Position numbers and translations under genes: made by a program. 64,000 nucleotides of DNA from Pseudomonadota bacterium. Its GTDB lineage: Bacteria; Myxococcota_A; UBA796; GCA-2862545. Shown here one piece after another: positions 42,889-51,821 of the stretch. The notes beneath the pieces are model-generated. The model saw only the letters and a list, made by a program, of their open reading frames with translations, was not told the origin of the DNA and did no database searches. The DNA is taken from assembly GCA_023954855.1 (NCBI GenBank), contig JAGSGY010000010.1, forward strand, positions 1-64,000. The letters are read 5' to 3'. Each line of letters starts with the position of its first letter. The first letter of the stretch is position 1.

Positions 42889-44231
42889 GTACGCCTCCGA
42901 GCGACCAGGGCGAGCAGTGCCGCTAGTCCGAGCCACGGCTCGGCGGACACGGGCGCCCACCAGGGCCTGTCGATGTCGATCATGCCAACGTGTACCTCGC
43001 CGACTGCCCCGGTATCGCCATCATGGGTGTCCGTGAGCAGCGGCAGGGCTCCGCGGGGGGTGATGATTGCGGACCGGCCGCTCGTCGCGGGTCGGACGGC
43101 CCAGCGCTGGGTACGGACCGCGGCGAGGACGCTCATCGAAAGGTGCTTGTCTTCGGCTCCTTCGAGTGCGAGCCACCCGTCATTCGTCGCCAAGAGCAAC
43201 GGCCCTGTGCTGTCGCGGGCGGCCTCACGCAGGGCGCCGGGAAGGAGGTCTTCAAAGCAGATCAACGGTGCGAAGCTCACGCCGGCGACGTGAAGGATGC
43301 GGGGTCCCTGGCCGGCCACGAACGTCTGGTCGCCGAGTCCCAGAAAGCTGCGCTCGGCGAGGGGCACCAGGTGGACCTTGTCGAAGGCGGTGTCGCCAGT
43401 GAGCCGGTTGTGGCCGTCGACGACATGGCCGATGACGGTGGGCAGGGGTGGTGCGGGCGGACCGGCGTGAGGCCATGAGGTCTCGGGGGTCAGCGCAATC
43501 GAGGCACCTGCTGCACGAGCGCGGTGGAGCAGGTTCACAAGCTCGCGCGAGCGACGGTCGGCGGTGCTCGGTCGCTGTGCTTCGAACACGCCCGTGTTTG
43601 GCTGGACAACCGCGACGGGAAGCGTTGGCGCGGGCTGGGGGAGTGCCCACCAGAGCGCTCCGCCCAGCACCCAGATGCAGACTGCGGCGAAGCCTTCGAC
43701 GCGTCCGGCGCGGATCATGGCTCCGCTGGCGCCGAGAAGGGCCACAAGCAGCGGCGTGCCCAGCAGCGCGACAGGCCAGAGCAGAGGCGGACTCGACGTG
43801 AGGAGCGCCGCCAGATCGATCGGAATGGGCCACCAGGTGAGCAAGCTGGTCACGAAGGCAAGACTGAGAGCGAGCGGTGCAATGCCGCGGTGCTCGTCAC
43901 TCGAGAGTCCGGCGGCGAGCGCGAACGGAAGGGCATGCAACGCCGCGAGTCCGAGCCAGAGCCAGAGTCCGCCGCCGTCGCCGTAGGTGTTCCAGATGGC
44001 GGGCAGCTCTCGGAACCACAGCCCCGTGGTCACCAAGCCGCAGAGGCCGCCGCGCAGAGCATCACCCACACGGTGGCCGGTGAACAATCCAGCAAAAGCG
44101 ATGGCGCCGGCGAGTGCGAGTGCCGCCCCAAACGGGTGGCCGAAGGCCCATCCCCACAACAGTCCTGCGGCGAGGGCCCAGAGGGTCGCTTGTTGGCTGC
44201 GGGGCGTGGCGATGGCGTCGGGCACCCGCAC
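42885..44231 (-). CDS. lnt: Apolipoprotein N-acyltransferase
   Basis: A 448-residue Lnt, which N-acylates the terminal cysteine of lipoproteins in the inner membrane. The N-terminal ~195 residues have about six membrane spans; the periplasmic nitrilase domain carries the Glu-Lys-Cys triad at E250 (LTPETSWP), K285 (DKVHLVPLAE) and C325 (LICFED). A last hydrophobic segment ends the protein. It is somewhat shorter than E. coli Lnt (512). Start is probably the GTG at 44229-44231. The window encodes at least ten predicted lipoproteins and also Lgt, so the maturation pathway matches its clients. Confidence 0.92.
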   Translation of the reverse strand: MRVPDAIATPRSQQATLWALAAGLLWGWAFGHPFGAALALAGAIAFAGLFTGHRVGDALRGGLCGLVTTGLWFRELPAIWNTYGDGGGLWLWLGLAALHALPFALAAGLSSDEHRGIAPLALSLAFVTSLLTWWPIPIDLAALLTSSPPLLWPVALLGTPLLVALLGASGAMIRAGRVEGFAAVCIWVLGGALWWALPQPAPTLPVAVVQPNTGVFEAQRPSTADRRSRELVNLLHRARAAGASIALTPETSWPHAGPPAPPLPTVIGHVVDGHNRLTGDTAFDKVHLVPLAERSFLGLGDQTFVAGQGPRILHVAGVSFAPLICFEDLLPGALREAARDSTGPLLLATNDGWLALEGAEDKHLSMSVLAAVRTQRWAVRPATSGRSAIITPRGALPLLTDTHDGDTGAVGEVHVGMIDIDRPWWAPVSAEPWLGLAALLALVARRRT

Positions 44232-44287
44232 CTTTGCTCTGTCTGATGTCGGCGTGCCAGCCGGCGAGACGTGCTACCCAACAGGCA

Positions 44288-45220
44288 ATGCGCGCTGCCT
44301 TGCTGCTTCTTCTTCTCGGCTGTACCCAGGTCGGCCACCGCCTTGACCCTGGGGACGCGCCGGCGGCTGCGTCGACCAGGCAGGCTGGTGTGAGTGCCGA
44401 GGCGCGTGCTTGGGCACTCAAGGCCCATGTGGCCGAGGACCTCGGTGACATCGAGGAAGCGGAACGCGCCCTTCAGTGGGTGCTCCGCCTTGAGCGCGCG
44501 GAGCCGGCATCTTGGGTGCTCTGGGGGCTGTTTCTCGAGCGTCAGGTACGCCATACCGAAGCGGCCGAGGCTTTCGAGTCCGCACTGGAGCGCGACGCTC
44601 ACCACGGGCCCGCACACAAAGCTCTCGGTGATCTCCTGGCGCGTGCTGAGCGCTTCGAGGAGGCCGTGGTACACCTCGAGGCCGCGCTTACGGCCGGTGT
44701 CTCAGGGGATGCCTTTGAGGTCCTGGCGCGTCTATACAAGCGTATGGACCTTAGCGCCGAGCACCAGACTCTCATCGACCGTTGGCTACTCGTCGCCATC
44801 GACGACGCGGATGAGCGGCTGGTGCGGGCCCAGTCCACCCTGGCCGCCGAGCGTCCAGACGATGCGATGGCCGATCTTCTCTACGTCGTCGAGCGTCGCG
44901 ACGACCCGCTGGCGGCTGAGCTCTTGGTCGAGGCCGCCCTTCGCGCTTGTCGTCTGGGGACGACGCTCGACGAGTCTCGCCGTCTGGGCCTCGACGCGGA
45001 CCCCGCGTATTCTGCGTCGATGGCTCGGCTTCTCGAGCACGCCGCGGGTGGGACCTGTGGGGCCGTCGAGCTTCAGCAGAGTGCTCGGGCAGCCACCCCT
45101 TGTGAGGCGCGTGCGCTGTTGTTGCGTGCGCGCGAGGCCGCTCCCCTGCTATCGGGTCTGGCCGAAGAGCTTTCGAGTGCGCGTCACGCGTGCGAGACTG
45201 CCGGTCCGGAGGGTCCTTGA
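44288..45220 (+). CDS. TPR lipoprotein
   Basis: A 310-residue lipoprotein with lipobox LLLGC (Cys11). Residues ~40-140 contain about three TPR units (EDLGDIEEAERALQWVLRLE, RHTEAAEAFESALERD, AERFEEAVVHLEAAL), followed by further degenerate helical repeats and a C-terminal part with three cysteines. It may scaffold an envelope complex, as many TPR lipoproteins do. It is divergent from lnt and overlaps the following lipoprotein gene by four bases (TTGA). Confidence 0.78.
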   Translation: MRAALLLLLLGCTQVGHRLDPGDAPAAASTRQAGVSAEARAWALKAHVAEDLGDIEEAERALQWVLRLERAEPASWVLWGLFLERQVRHTEAAEAFESALERDAHHGPAHKALGDLLARAERFEEAVVHLEAALTAGVSGDAFEVLARLYKRMDLSAEHQTLIDRWLLVAIDDADERLVRAQSTLAAERPDDAMADLLYVVERRDDPLAAELLVEAALRACRLGTTLDESRRLGLDADPAYSASMARLLEHAAGGTCGAVELQQSARAATPCEARALLLRAREAAPLLSGLAEELSSARHACETAGPEGP

Positions 45221-46014
45221 AGGCCGCTGCTCGCCTGTTCACACTGCTTCTACTGCTCTCGTGTGGTCCCAAGCCGCCACCGAAGGCGCCTGAGACCGAT
45301 GTGTCAGCCACCCTCGAGATGGCTCGTGCGCGTCCGGCTCCGGAGCGTGCTCAAGCGCGGTTCACCATCAAGCTTCGCAGCAAGCCGCTCGAGCTCGCGG
45401 GGACCACCGGTGGTGGACTCGTCGTCGACCGGCCCGGCCGACTGCACATCGAGATCTTCGGTCCTCTCGGCTCGTCCTTGCTCAAGGTCACCAGCGATGG
45501 CGAGGCCCTCGGTGTACTGCTGCCCAAGGAAGAGCGGCAGTTGCTTGCCCCGTCGGCGGACGAAGCTCTGCTCGAGATGAGTGGGGGCACACTGAGCCTC
45601 GACGATCTGGCGGGCGTATTGCTTGGAGACCTTCCTTTCGATGTGGCCGAGGTCAAGGCCTCACGCGTGCTCGAGGATGGCAGCCATCAGCTCGACCTTG
45701 AGGCCCAGGGCGTGAGCGTCCAGGCTGATCTCGACCCGGCGACGGGCACGCCGAAGCACCTGGTGGCCACCGACGGGGATGGCGTGATGATGGTGGAGGC
45801 CACCTATGGTCCCTTCACCGAGATCGACGGACTGCTCTGGCCGAGCGAGGTCAAGCTCTTCCTGCCAGCTGTCGACCTGACCACATCGCTGCGCTTCAAG
45901 GGCTGGAAGTCAGTGGACGAGGCACCCCCGGTCTTCGACCTCACGCCTCCGGAGGGCTTCCTCACCGAAGACCTTCAAGAGGCCCTCAAGGGCCTCAAGC
46001 CGCTCGAGGACTAG
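45217..46014 (+). CDS. LolB/DUF4292-like lipoprotein
   Basis: A 265-residue lipoprotein with lipobox LLLSC. The body has the strand order and motifs of a LolA/LolB half-barrel: ARFTIKLRSKPLELAG, then GLVVDRPGRLHIEIFGPLG, and LLAPSADEALLEM, ending with LDLTPP-like DLTPPEGF. LolB receives lipoproteins at the outer membrane, and DUF4292 proteins are relatives; housekeeping LolB identity is not certain. The start is TTG at 45217 with GGAGGG just upstream, and it overlaps the TGA of the TPR lipoprotein (TTGA). The TAG shares CTAG with recJ. Confidence 0.72.
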   Translation: MKAAARLFTLLLLLSCGPKPPPKAPETDVSATLEMARARPAPERAQARFTIKLRSKPLELAGTTGGGLVVDRPGRLHIEIFGPLGSSLLKVTSDGEALGVLLPKEERQLLAPSADEALLEMSGGTLSLDDLAGVLLGDLPFDVAEVKASRVLEDGSHQLDLEAQGVSVQADLDPATGTPKHLVATDGDGVMMVEATYGPFTEIDGLLWPSEVKLFLPAVDLTTSLRFKGWKSVDEAPPVFDLTPPEGFLTEDLQEALKGLKPLED

Positions 46015-47711
46015 GACGCGTCGCTGATCACGAGCTGAAGTCGACGCCGGCCATTCCAGGTGTCGATCTCGAGCTTTCCGAGCAGATCGACCGGGCCTTC
46101 TTCGAGGCGCGCCTTGTGCTCGGCACCGTCCCACCAGATGGCATCCACCTTGGTGCCGCCGATGCGGCACTTGAGCAGGCGACCGTTCGCGCGGATGTCG
46201 ATGTACCTGGCCTGCACGCCACGCACGGCCAGCCGCGGACGGGGGTTGCCCATTCCAAAGGGTCCCAGCGAGGAAAGGTCGTGCTCGAGGCTCTCGTTGA
46301 GATCACGGGGGTCCACGTCGGCGTCGTAGCGGTAGCGGCGGACCAGGTCGTCGGACGGGGTGGTCTCACGGACGTAGGTGGAGAGCCGTTCTCCGAGTTC
46401 TTCGAGCTTGTCCGTGGGGACCGTGAAGCCCGCTGCGGCGGGGTGGCCTCCGTACCGGACCAGGATGTCCTGCACGCTGTCGAGGGCCTCGACTGCGTGG
46501 ACGCCGGGAATCGAGCGGATGCTACCGACCGCCTGCTCTCCCTGGATGCTGACGACGGCGGCGGGACGATAGACCTCGTCCTTGAGTCGAGAAGCGACGA
46601 TGCCGACGACGCCTCGGTGCCAGCCTGCCTCTTCGGTGCCGGAGACCACCACGAAGTCCGGTGGGTCGTCGCCGGCCTGCGCGATGGCGGCATCGACGAG
46701 ACGACGCTGGATCTCCTTGCGCTCGGTGTTGAGCTGATCGATCTCCTGGGCCATCGCCCGGGCGCGCTCGGGGTCGCGACAGTTCATCAGCTCGACGACC
46801 ATCTTCGCGTCCGCCAGGCGGCCGGCAGCATTGATGCGCGGACCAATTCGAAATCCGAGGTCACTCTCGCGGATCTCGCCGAGCTTGAGCGCCGAGGCAG
46901 TGAGCAGGGCCTGCAGTCCGGGGTGGTGCGGCCCGCGGTTGAGCATGTCGAGCCCGAGGGCGACGATGGCGCGGTTCTCGAGAGTGGTCAGGGGCACCAG
47001 GTCGGCGACGGTGCCGATCGCGGCGAGCTTGAGCATCGACCGAACAATGGCGTCGCGCTTTGGGTGCTTGGCGAGCAATCCCTGTGCGAGCTTCAGGCTG
47101 ACGCCGCAGGCTGCGAGGCTGCGGTTCGGGTAGCTGCACAGTCGCTGGGGCGGGCAGAGGACCAAGGCATCAGCCGGAACATCGGCGCCGTCAGGAAGGT
47201 GGTGATCACAGATCAAGACGTCCACGCCGCCATTCTTCGCGAGCGTGACCGCCGCGTGATCACGCACCCCAATATCGGCGGTGACGATGAGATCGATTCC
47301 GTCGGCGACGGCCTTTTCGGCGGCCTGGACCGAGAATCCGTAGCCCTCTTTGAAGCGATTGGGAATGTGGTAGTCGATCTGGGTGCCGCCGCCGGCCAGG
47401 GTGAGCCCGGCCTGCAAGATCAGCGACGAGGTGGTTCCATCGACGTCGTAGTCGGTGATGATTCGGACCTTCTGCCGGTCGCGATTTGCTTGCTCGAGGC
47501 GGGCGAGCGCGGGCGCCATGTTGTGCATGAGCGCGGGGTCGTGAAGGTGCTCGAAGCGTGGCGTGAGCAGGTCATCGGCTGAGCCCGTCTTCCAGCGAGA
47601 GGCGAGGCAGCGGGCCGCGACTGGGGAAAGTCCGCTCGCGAGGAGGGCCTCGACGCGCGCAGCAGGGGCGTCGGCGAGCAGCCAGGTCGCCCCGCTTAGG
47701 GAGGTCGTCAT
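46011..47711 (-). CDS. recJ: Single-stranded-DNA-specific exonuclease RecJ
   Basis: A 566-residue RecJ, a 5'-3' single-strand exonuclease in recombination and mismatch repair. Metal-binding motifs: D87 and D89 in TDYDVDGTTS, then TADIG, DHH at 169-171, and the DHHA1 part with GWHRGVVGIVASRL and GGHPAAAGF. Length is typical. It is preceded on the same strand by the MglA-like gene, 28 bases away. Confidence 0.95.
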   Translation of the reverse strand: MTTSLSGATWLLADAPAARVEALLASGLSPVAARCLASRWKTGSADDLLTPRFEHLHDPALMHNMAPALARLEQANRDRQKVRIITDYDVDGTTSSLILQAGLTLAGGGTQIDYHIPNRFKEGYGFSVQAAEKAVADGIDLIVTADIGVRDHAAVTLAKNGGVDVLICDHHLPDGADVPADALVLCPPQRLCSYPNRSLAACGVSLKLAQGLLAKHPKRDAIVRSMLKLAAIGTVADLVPLTTLENRAIVALGLDMLNRGPHHPGLQALLTASALKLGEIRESDLGFRIGPRINAAGRLADAKMVVELMNCRDPERARAMAQEIDQLNTERKEIQRRLVDAAIAQAGDDPPDFVVVSGTEEAGWHRGVVGIVASRLKDEVYRPAAVVSIQGEQAVGSIRSIPGVHAVEALDSVQDILVRYGGHPAAAGFTVPTDKLEELGERLSTYVRETTPSDDLVRRYRYDADVDPRDLNESLEHDLSSLGPFGMGNPRPRLAVRGVQARYIDIRANGRLLKCRIGGTKVDAIWWDGAEHKARLEEGPVDLLGKLEIDTWNGRRRLQLVISDAS

Positions 47712-47739
47712 CGTGTCCTTCAGGTGCGCGTGAGCGGCG

Positions 47740-48870
47740 TCAGTACCAGAACAAGAAGCCTAACAAGAGCCCCGCGAGCAGGCCGCCCACCAGGCCGGCG
47801 ATGCCCACCCAGATCGAGATGTCGGATCCCTCTGGCTCCTCCTGGCGCATCTGGGAGGGCAGCTCGATCTTATCTGGGAGGGACGCGGTCGCTGGCGAGG
47901 CGTTCAGCACCGGTGCGGGGGTGTGCGACGAGGTGACGGGCGCGGGTAGGGGGGCGACGTCCGTCGGGCGGTTGATCAACACGAGCGGGAGGAGCTTGGG
48001 CTGACCACCGCTGATCCGCTCCATGACGACATCCATGACGATGCGGTCTCCCTCCATGTGCACGCCACGGACTTCAGCCGGTCGCATGCCCAGGAACTCG
48101 CGCGGCTGGAACGGCAGCTCGTACTCATCCCCGCGGTGCAGCGTGTCGAAGTCTCCGGTGGCCTGTGTCTGATGCTCGGCGTGGGCGATGGCCTCGATGT
48201 GGCGCTGAATGATGTCTTCGTCGCGATCGCGGGTGGCGCGGTGTACGGCCGTGAGCGTGATCGAGGTCTCGCTGCCGGAGAGGTTGTCGCGAATGCGACT
48301 AACCGTGACACCGACGATCTTCTTATGGGTCTGGCCGACGCCAATCGCATCTTTGGCGACGGCTTCGGTGACGGGAAAACCGTAGGGATTCAGGTCGTAG
48401 ACCACCTTCTCGCTCGGCGCGGCGTTGGGGTCGTCGGTGTGGTTGACCTGCAGGACCATGGGCAGCGAGGCCATCTCGATGCCTTGCTCGGCAAGCGCTC
48501 GCTCGAGTTCGAGCAGCGCGTCGACGTTGACCTGGTCCTTTCCGGGGCGCGCATCGGCGATGAACACGATGGCGTCAGTGCCCTTGAGCACCTCTTCGCG
48601 ATGAATCGGGTGCAGCAGACCGCCGGGCATCGAGTAGACGCGGAAGCGCGTCGAGAAGCCAGTGATCGGTGCGGTGCCCTCGGGCACGTAGTCGAAGTAC
48701 CTGGTTCGCTCGGCTTCTTCGCCAGGTCCGAACTCGTGCAGTCGGCTGCGTTCTCCGGCGCGCACGGTCTCGTGCAACACCTGAAGATTGGTGTTCGTGC
48801 CTGCGCCAGGGGCGCCGAAGTAGACCACCTTGGCGGTGATCTCACGATGTGCGAAGTTGATGAGGGCCAT
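47740..48870 (-). CDS. Membrane-anchored MglA-like protein with degenerate GTP-binding site
   Basis: A 376-residue protein. Residues 1-~200 match the MglA/gliding Ras-like GTPase family along the chain (FAHREITAKVVYFG, FDYVPEGTAPITGF, STRFRVYSMPGG, GTDAIVFIADA, PMVLQVNHTDDPNA). However, the P-loop reads GAPGAGTNTN where MglA has GPGLCGKTTN, so the phosphate-binding Lys is Thr25 and the Mg-binding Thr is Asn26, and the base-recognition NKxD is NHTD at 143-146. A linker and a C-terminal membrane anchor (~353-376) follow. It may be a nucleotide-free pseudo-GTPase that docks polarity or motility partners at the membrane. Start at 48870 begins the G domain. Confidence 0.82.
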   Translation of the reverse strand: MALINFAHREITAKVVYFGAPGAGTNTNLQVLHETVRAGERSRLHEFGPGEEAERTRYFDYVPEGTAPITGFSTRFRVYSMPGGLLHPIHREEVLKGTDAIVFIADARPGKDQVNVDALLELERALAEQGIEMASLPMVLQVNHTDDPNAAPSEKVVYDLNPYGFPVTEAVAKDAIGVGQTHKKIVGVTVSRIRDNLSGSETSITLTAVHRATRDRDEDIIQRHIEAIAHAEHQTQATGDFDTLHRGDEYELPFQPREFLGMRPAEVRGVHMEGDRIVMDVVMERISGGQPKLLPLVLINRPTDVAPLPAPVTSSHTPAPVLNASPATASLPDKIELPSQMRQEEPEGSDISIWVGIAGLVGGLLAGLLLGFLFWY

Positions 48871-48952
48871 CACTTGGCAGTATAGGCGCAGCGTTCCGGC
48901 GGTGCCGCGCTGGCGGTTCGGGGTTATCGCCCCGGACGTCAAGGAGTGCTCG

Positions 48953-49810
48953 GTGAAGCCACTCATCGGACCGTTCGAGGTCCCCATCTTCCGCATCCCC
49001 CTCCCCGACTTCCTTCCGTGGGAAGAGGCGCCGATTCACGGCTTCGGGATTCTCGTCGCTCTGGGCTTCTTGCTCGGCGGCAACGTGGCCATGAAGGCCG
49101 CGGAGCGTCGGGGCATGGATCCCGAGGTCATCAACCGCCTGATTGGCTGGCTGATCGCGGGTACCTTCATCGGCGGTCACGTCGGCTACGGCCTGATGTA
49201 CAAGCCCGACGAGTACCTCGCCGACCCGATTCAGTTCCTGTACATGTGGCAGGGCCTGTCCAGCTACGGCGGCTTTGTGGCCTGTGTGCCGATCGCGATC
49301 TGGTTCTTCAAGCGCGAGGGCGTGCCGCTCTGGCCCTACGTCGACTCGGTGGCCATTGGCCTGACGCTCGGCTGGTTCTTCGGGCGCATGGGTTGCTTCG
49401 TGGCGCACGATCATCCGGGAAGCCCGACGGAATTCGCCCTGGGCGTCTACGGCATCTGCCTCAACGAGGGTCCGAGCGTGGCTTGCCACGACATGGGCCT
49501 TTACGAGGCGATCTGGTCATTCGCGATGTTCGTGATCTTCATGGCTATGGACCGCGTGCCACGCACCCCGGGCATCTACGCAGGCATCCTGGCGGCAGCC
49601 TACGCCCCGGTTCGCTTCGGCATGGACTTCCTGCGTCCCTTCAACCACGACCCCCGCTACCTCGGCCTCACGCCGGCGCAGTGGTGGTGCTTCGCGTTCT
49701 TCGCGCTCGGCGTCTACGTCGTCGTGGTGCGCGTTCGCAGTGGTGATGCGCCCGTGTGGAAGACCGAAGGCGAAGACGACGCTCCGACCGACGAGGCCAC
49801 AGCCTCCTAG
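48953..49810 (+). CDS. lgt: Prolipoprotein diacylglyceryl transferase
   Basis: A 285-residue inner-membrane Lgt, which attaches diacylglycerol to the lipobox cysteine as the first lipoprotein maturation step. The seven-helix topology and Lgt signature are present: HGFGILVALGFLLGG near the start and FFGRMGCFVAHDHPGSPT (GRxGCF with the conserved Arg and His/Gly) at ~145-162, then AAAYAPVRFGMDFLR with the conserved Arg. Start is GTG at 48953 with AAGGAG upstream. It is divergent from the MglA-like gene over 82 bases, and its stop shares CTAG with the opposed nucleotidyltransferase. Confidence 0.94.
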   Translation: MKPLIGPFEVPIFRIPLPDFLPWEEAPIHGFGILVALGFLLGGNVAMKAAERRGMDPEVINRLIGWLIAGTFIGGHVGYGLMYKPDEYLADPIQFLYMWQGLSSYGGFVACVPIAIWFFKREGVPLWPYVDSVAIGLTLGWFFGRMGCFVAHDHPGSPTEFALGVYGICLNEGPSVACHDMGLYEAIWSFAMFVIFMAMDRVPRTPGIYAGILAAAYAPVRFGMDFLRPFNHDPRYLGLTPAQWWCFAFFALGVYVVVVRVRSGDAPVWKTEGEDDAPTDEATAS

Positions 49811-50559
49811 AGCTGCCCAAGCCGTGCCCGAACCAGCCAGTCCTCGATGTCGGCTGCGTTCGGCGCTTGCTCGGGGAGCTTGCTCGACGCGCGGGCCTCG
49901 GCGAGGTCCTTCGCGAGCCCGTCGAAGGCGGCCCGGTGATGCTCGTCGAGGGCTGCGGGCAGGGCGCACTTCTCGCCATGCTCGCGCTTGAAGGCGACGA
50001 GCTCGGTGACGTCCCGCCCGTACAGCGGAGCGAGGGTGTTCACGTTCGGCTCGATTGTGCCCGTCTTCAGCAGGTGCATACCCGTCAGAGCCACACGGTA
50101 GGCGTAGAGCGCGGTCTTTGCGCGCCGCTTGCTCGCGTGCTCACGGCGCATTCCCTTCAGGTAGCCGCTGTAGTGGCGGTAGCTCTGCAACGACACGCTC
50201 TGCTCTGCGAGCTGCCGGAGCTCCTCGGAACCGTTCACCAGCTGGAGTGGGCTTGTGAAGCGCTCCAGCATGTTGCCATTGCCGCGCAGTAGCAGGGACA
50301 GCGCGGTGCGGGCTTCATGGGTCGTCAGGTCGCACTCCACGTCCTCGAAGATCTCGAGCGCATCGTGCGCCTCGGTGGGTGCGTGCAACCCGAGCAGGTC
50401 GCGGGTCGGGGCCAGGTGCATGCCCTTGATGTCGAGGTCGCTGTCCTCGCTTGGAAAGCCGTAGATGTGGGCGCCGGTGACCGCACACTGCACGACGCGT
50501 CCTGGTGGGGGGCGGTGCTCGAGAAAGCGCCGGCAGATGTCGAGGTCGGGGATCAGCAT
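49807..50559 (-). CDS. RlaP-type (PF10127) nucleotidyltransferase, second of pair
   Basis: A 250-residue DNA-polymerase-beta-superfamily nucleotidyltransferase. The N-terminal catalytic motif is VTGAHIYGFPSEDSDLDIKG: a G-S/A loop followed by D-x-D with the conserved IKG. A third Asp is likely in the DVECDLTTHE strand. The C-terminal two-thirds is helical. RlaP (RNA-ligase-associated polymerase-beta) proteins have been linked by comparative genomics to RNA repair, but no RNA ligase is present here. The first codon overlaps the end of the upstream paralogue by seven bases. Confidence 0.85.
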   Translation of the reverse strand: MLIPDLDICRRFLEHRPPPGRVVQCAVTGAHIYGFPSEDSDLDIKGMHLAPTRDLLGLHAPTEAHDALEIFEDVECDLTTHEARTALSLLLRGNGNMLERFTSPLQLVNGSEELRQLAEQSVSLQSYRHYSGYLKGMRREHASKRRAKTALYAYRVALTGMHLLKTGTIEPNVNTLAPLYGRDVTELVAFKREHGEKCALPAALDEHHRAAFDGLAKDLAEARASSKLPEQAPNAADIEDWLVRARLGQL

Positions 50560-51677
50560 CCGAGGGCCTGCTCGACGAGGGAGACGCACAGGGCGTCGAT
50601 GGCCGCGCGGTCGGGTCGCTCGGGAACGGCGAAGTCGGCGGTCTTCAGGCCGCGTAATTGCTTCATCGCGGCGTCTGACCACTCGATCAGTGCGTCGTAG
50701 GACCAGGCTCCAGCTCGGATCGCGCGCAGCTCGTCGCCGTCGATGTCGCCCCTCCAGACGATGCACTGGCCGGTCTGGGCGATCTCCACGCCCATGCGGA
50801 GCAGGCGAACCAAGTGGGCGCCGTGCTTGGTGTCGTACCCAAACTCGGCCTCGAGGGCGGCGCGATCGGGGTTTCGGTTCCGCTTCCAGCCTTGGTACTT
50901 GCGCCACTCATCGCGCGCGCTCTGGTAGCGGCGCTCGCGCTTCATCACCTCGACCAGGTGGTCGTCGAGGCCCACCCACCGGGCACCGGCATCCCACAAG
51001 GCGTCATCCGAGGCGAGGCGAAGCTCGGTGAGGGTGATGGCGATGCGGTCGTGCACCTTCACGCGCTCTGCGGCGTCGAGCTCCGACAGATCGAGTTCCC
51101 AGCGGTCGAGCTGCTTCTGTACGGCGGCTGCGGCGGCTTCGTAGTGGCTCTTCGGAATCAGCGCGACCTCGGGCAGTCCGAAGTCCGAGCGGGTGGGGGC
51201 GCTCTCTTTGCCGTGGTGGTGCCAGCGGTAGTGAAGGCGAATGCGTGACAGCTGCTGGTTCGCGTAGCCTGCGAAGGTGTGCACGCACTTTGCGGAAAGA
51301 AACAGCTCACGCTGGTCGCGAAGCTGCTCTCCGAGGGGCGTGGCGAGGCGAAGCTCCTCGTCCCGACAGAACAACGACTCGAGCACATTGGGGTTCGCCG
51401 AAGTGGCGAGGGTCACGAACTTGCGTAGGTCGTAGACGCTTCCCTCAAGTCCGGTGCGGCCGGCGATGGCCAGCTCGTCCGCGTTCAAGTCTTCGACGAA
51501 GACATCGAACTGCGAGGCGTCATCGGCCTGCTCGAAGCGGTGGGCCACCCCGTGAAAGTAGCGGGCGGGCGGAATCGCCATGCCCTTGAGGTCGATGTCC
51601 GAGGCATCGGTGTGAAGGCCATGAGCGCGGCTTCCGGCGATCGTCAGCAAGTGGGTGTGCGCGCGCAGATCGAACAA
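50553..51677 (-). CDS. RlaP-type (PF10127) nucleotidyltransferase, first of pair
   Basis: A 374-residue paralogue of the next gene, with the same N-terminal fold (IAGSRAHGLHTDASDIDLKG, where GSRAHG and D-x-D are the catalytic loop and metal ligands) and a third Asp in QFDVFVED. It carries a longer helical C-terminal part with many conserved-looking Arg, His and Trp residues (for example HYRWHHHG and WRKYQGWKRNRNP), possibly for nucleic-acid contact. The start is TTG at 51675-51677 with GAGG upstream. It is divergent from the acyl-CoA operon. Confidence 0.85.
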   Translation of the reverse strand: MFDLRAHTHLLTIAGSRAHGLHTDASDIDLKGMAIPPARYFHGVAHRFEQADDASQFDVFVEDLNADELAIAGRTGLEGSVYDLRKFVTLATSANPNVLESLFCRDEELRLATPLGEQLRDQRELFLSAKCVHTFAGYANQQLSRIRLHYRWHHHGKESAPTRSDFGLPEVALIPKSHYEAAAAAVQKQLDRWELDLSELDAAERVKVHDRIAITLTELRLASDDALWDAGARWVGLDDHLVEVMKRERRYQSARDEWRKYQGWKRNRNPDRAALEAEFGYDTKHGAHLVRLLRMGVEIAQTGQCIVWRGDIDGDELRAIRAGAWSYDALIEWSDAAMKQLRGLKTADFAVPERPDRAAIDALCVSLVEQALGC

Positions 51678-51801
51678 GGAGGTCCTCGCGGTGAAGCTGA
51701 AGCCTAGCCGGTCCGGAGCCGCTGACTCAAGGTGTGGCCGACGTTGGTTGCACGTCGGTCTTCAAGTTTGACCCACGCGTCACGCATCGACTTGGCACCC
51801 A

Positions 51802-51821
51802 AAGTAGAACATGTTCTACTT
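51802..51821. promoter_or_regulatory. Perfect palindromic operator, KstR-like (site 1)
   Basis: AAGTAGAACATGTTCTACTT is a perfect 20-base palindrome. Its core TAGAACATGTTCTA (51805-51818) fits TNNAACNNGTTNNA, the published motif of the TetR repressor KstR in actinobacteria. It ends eight bases before the Shine-Dalgarno GGAGG of the enoyl-CoA hydratase gene, the expected place for a repressor site. Confidence 0.75.

Noticed and set aside
46116-47582. Plus-strand frame of 488 residues opposite recJ
   Set aside because: RecJ is complete with all motifs on the minus strand; the other frame is a shadow.
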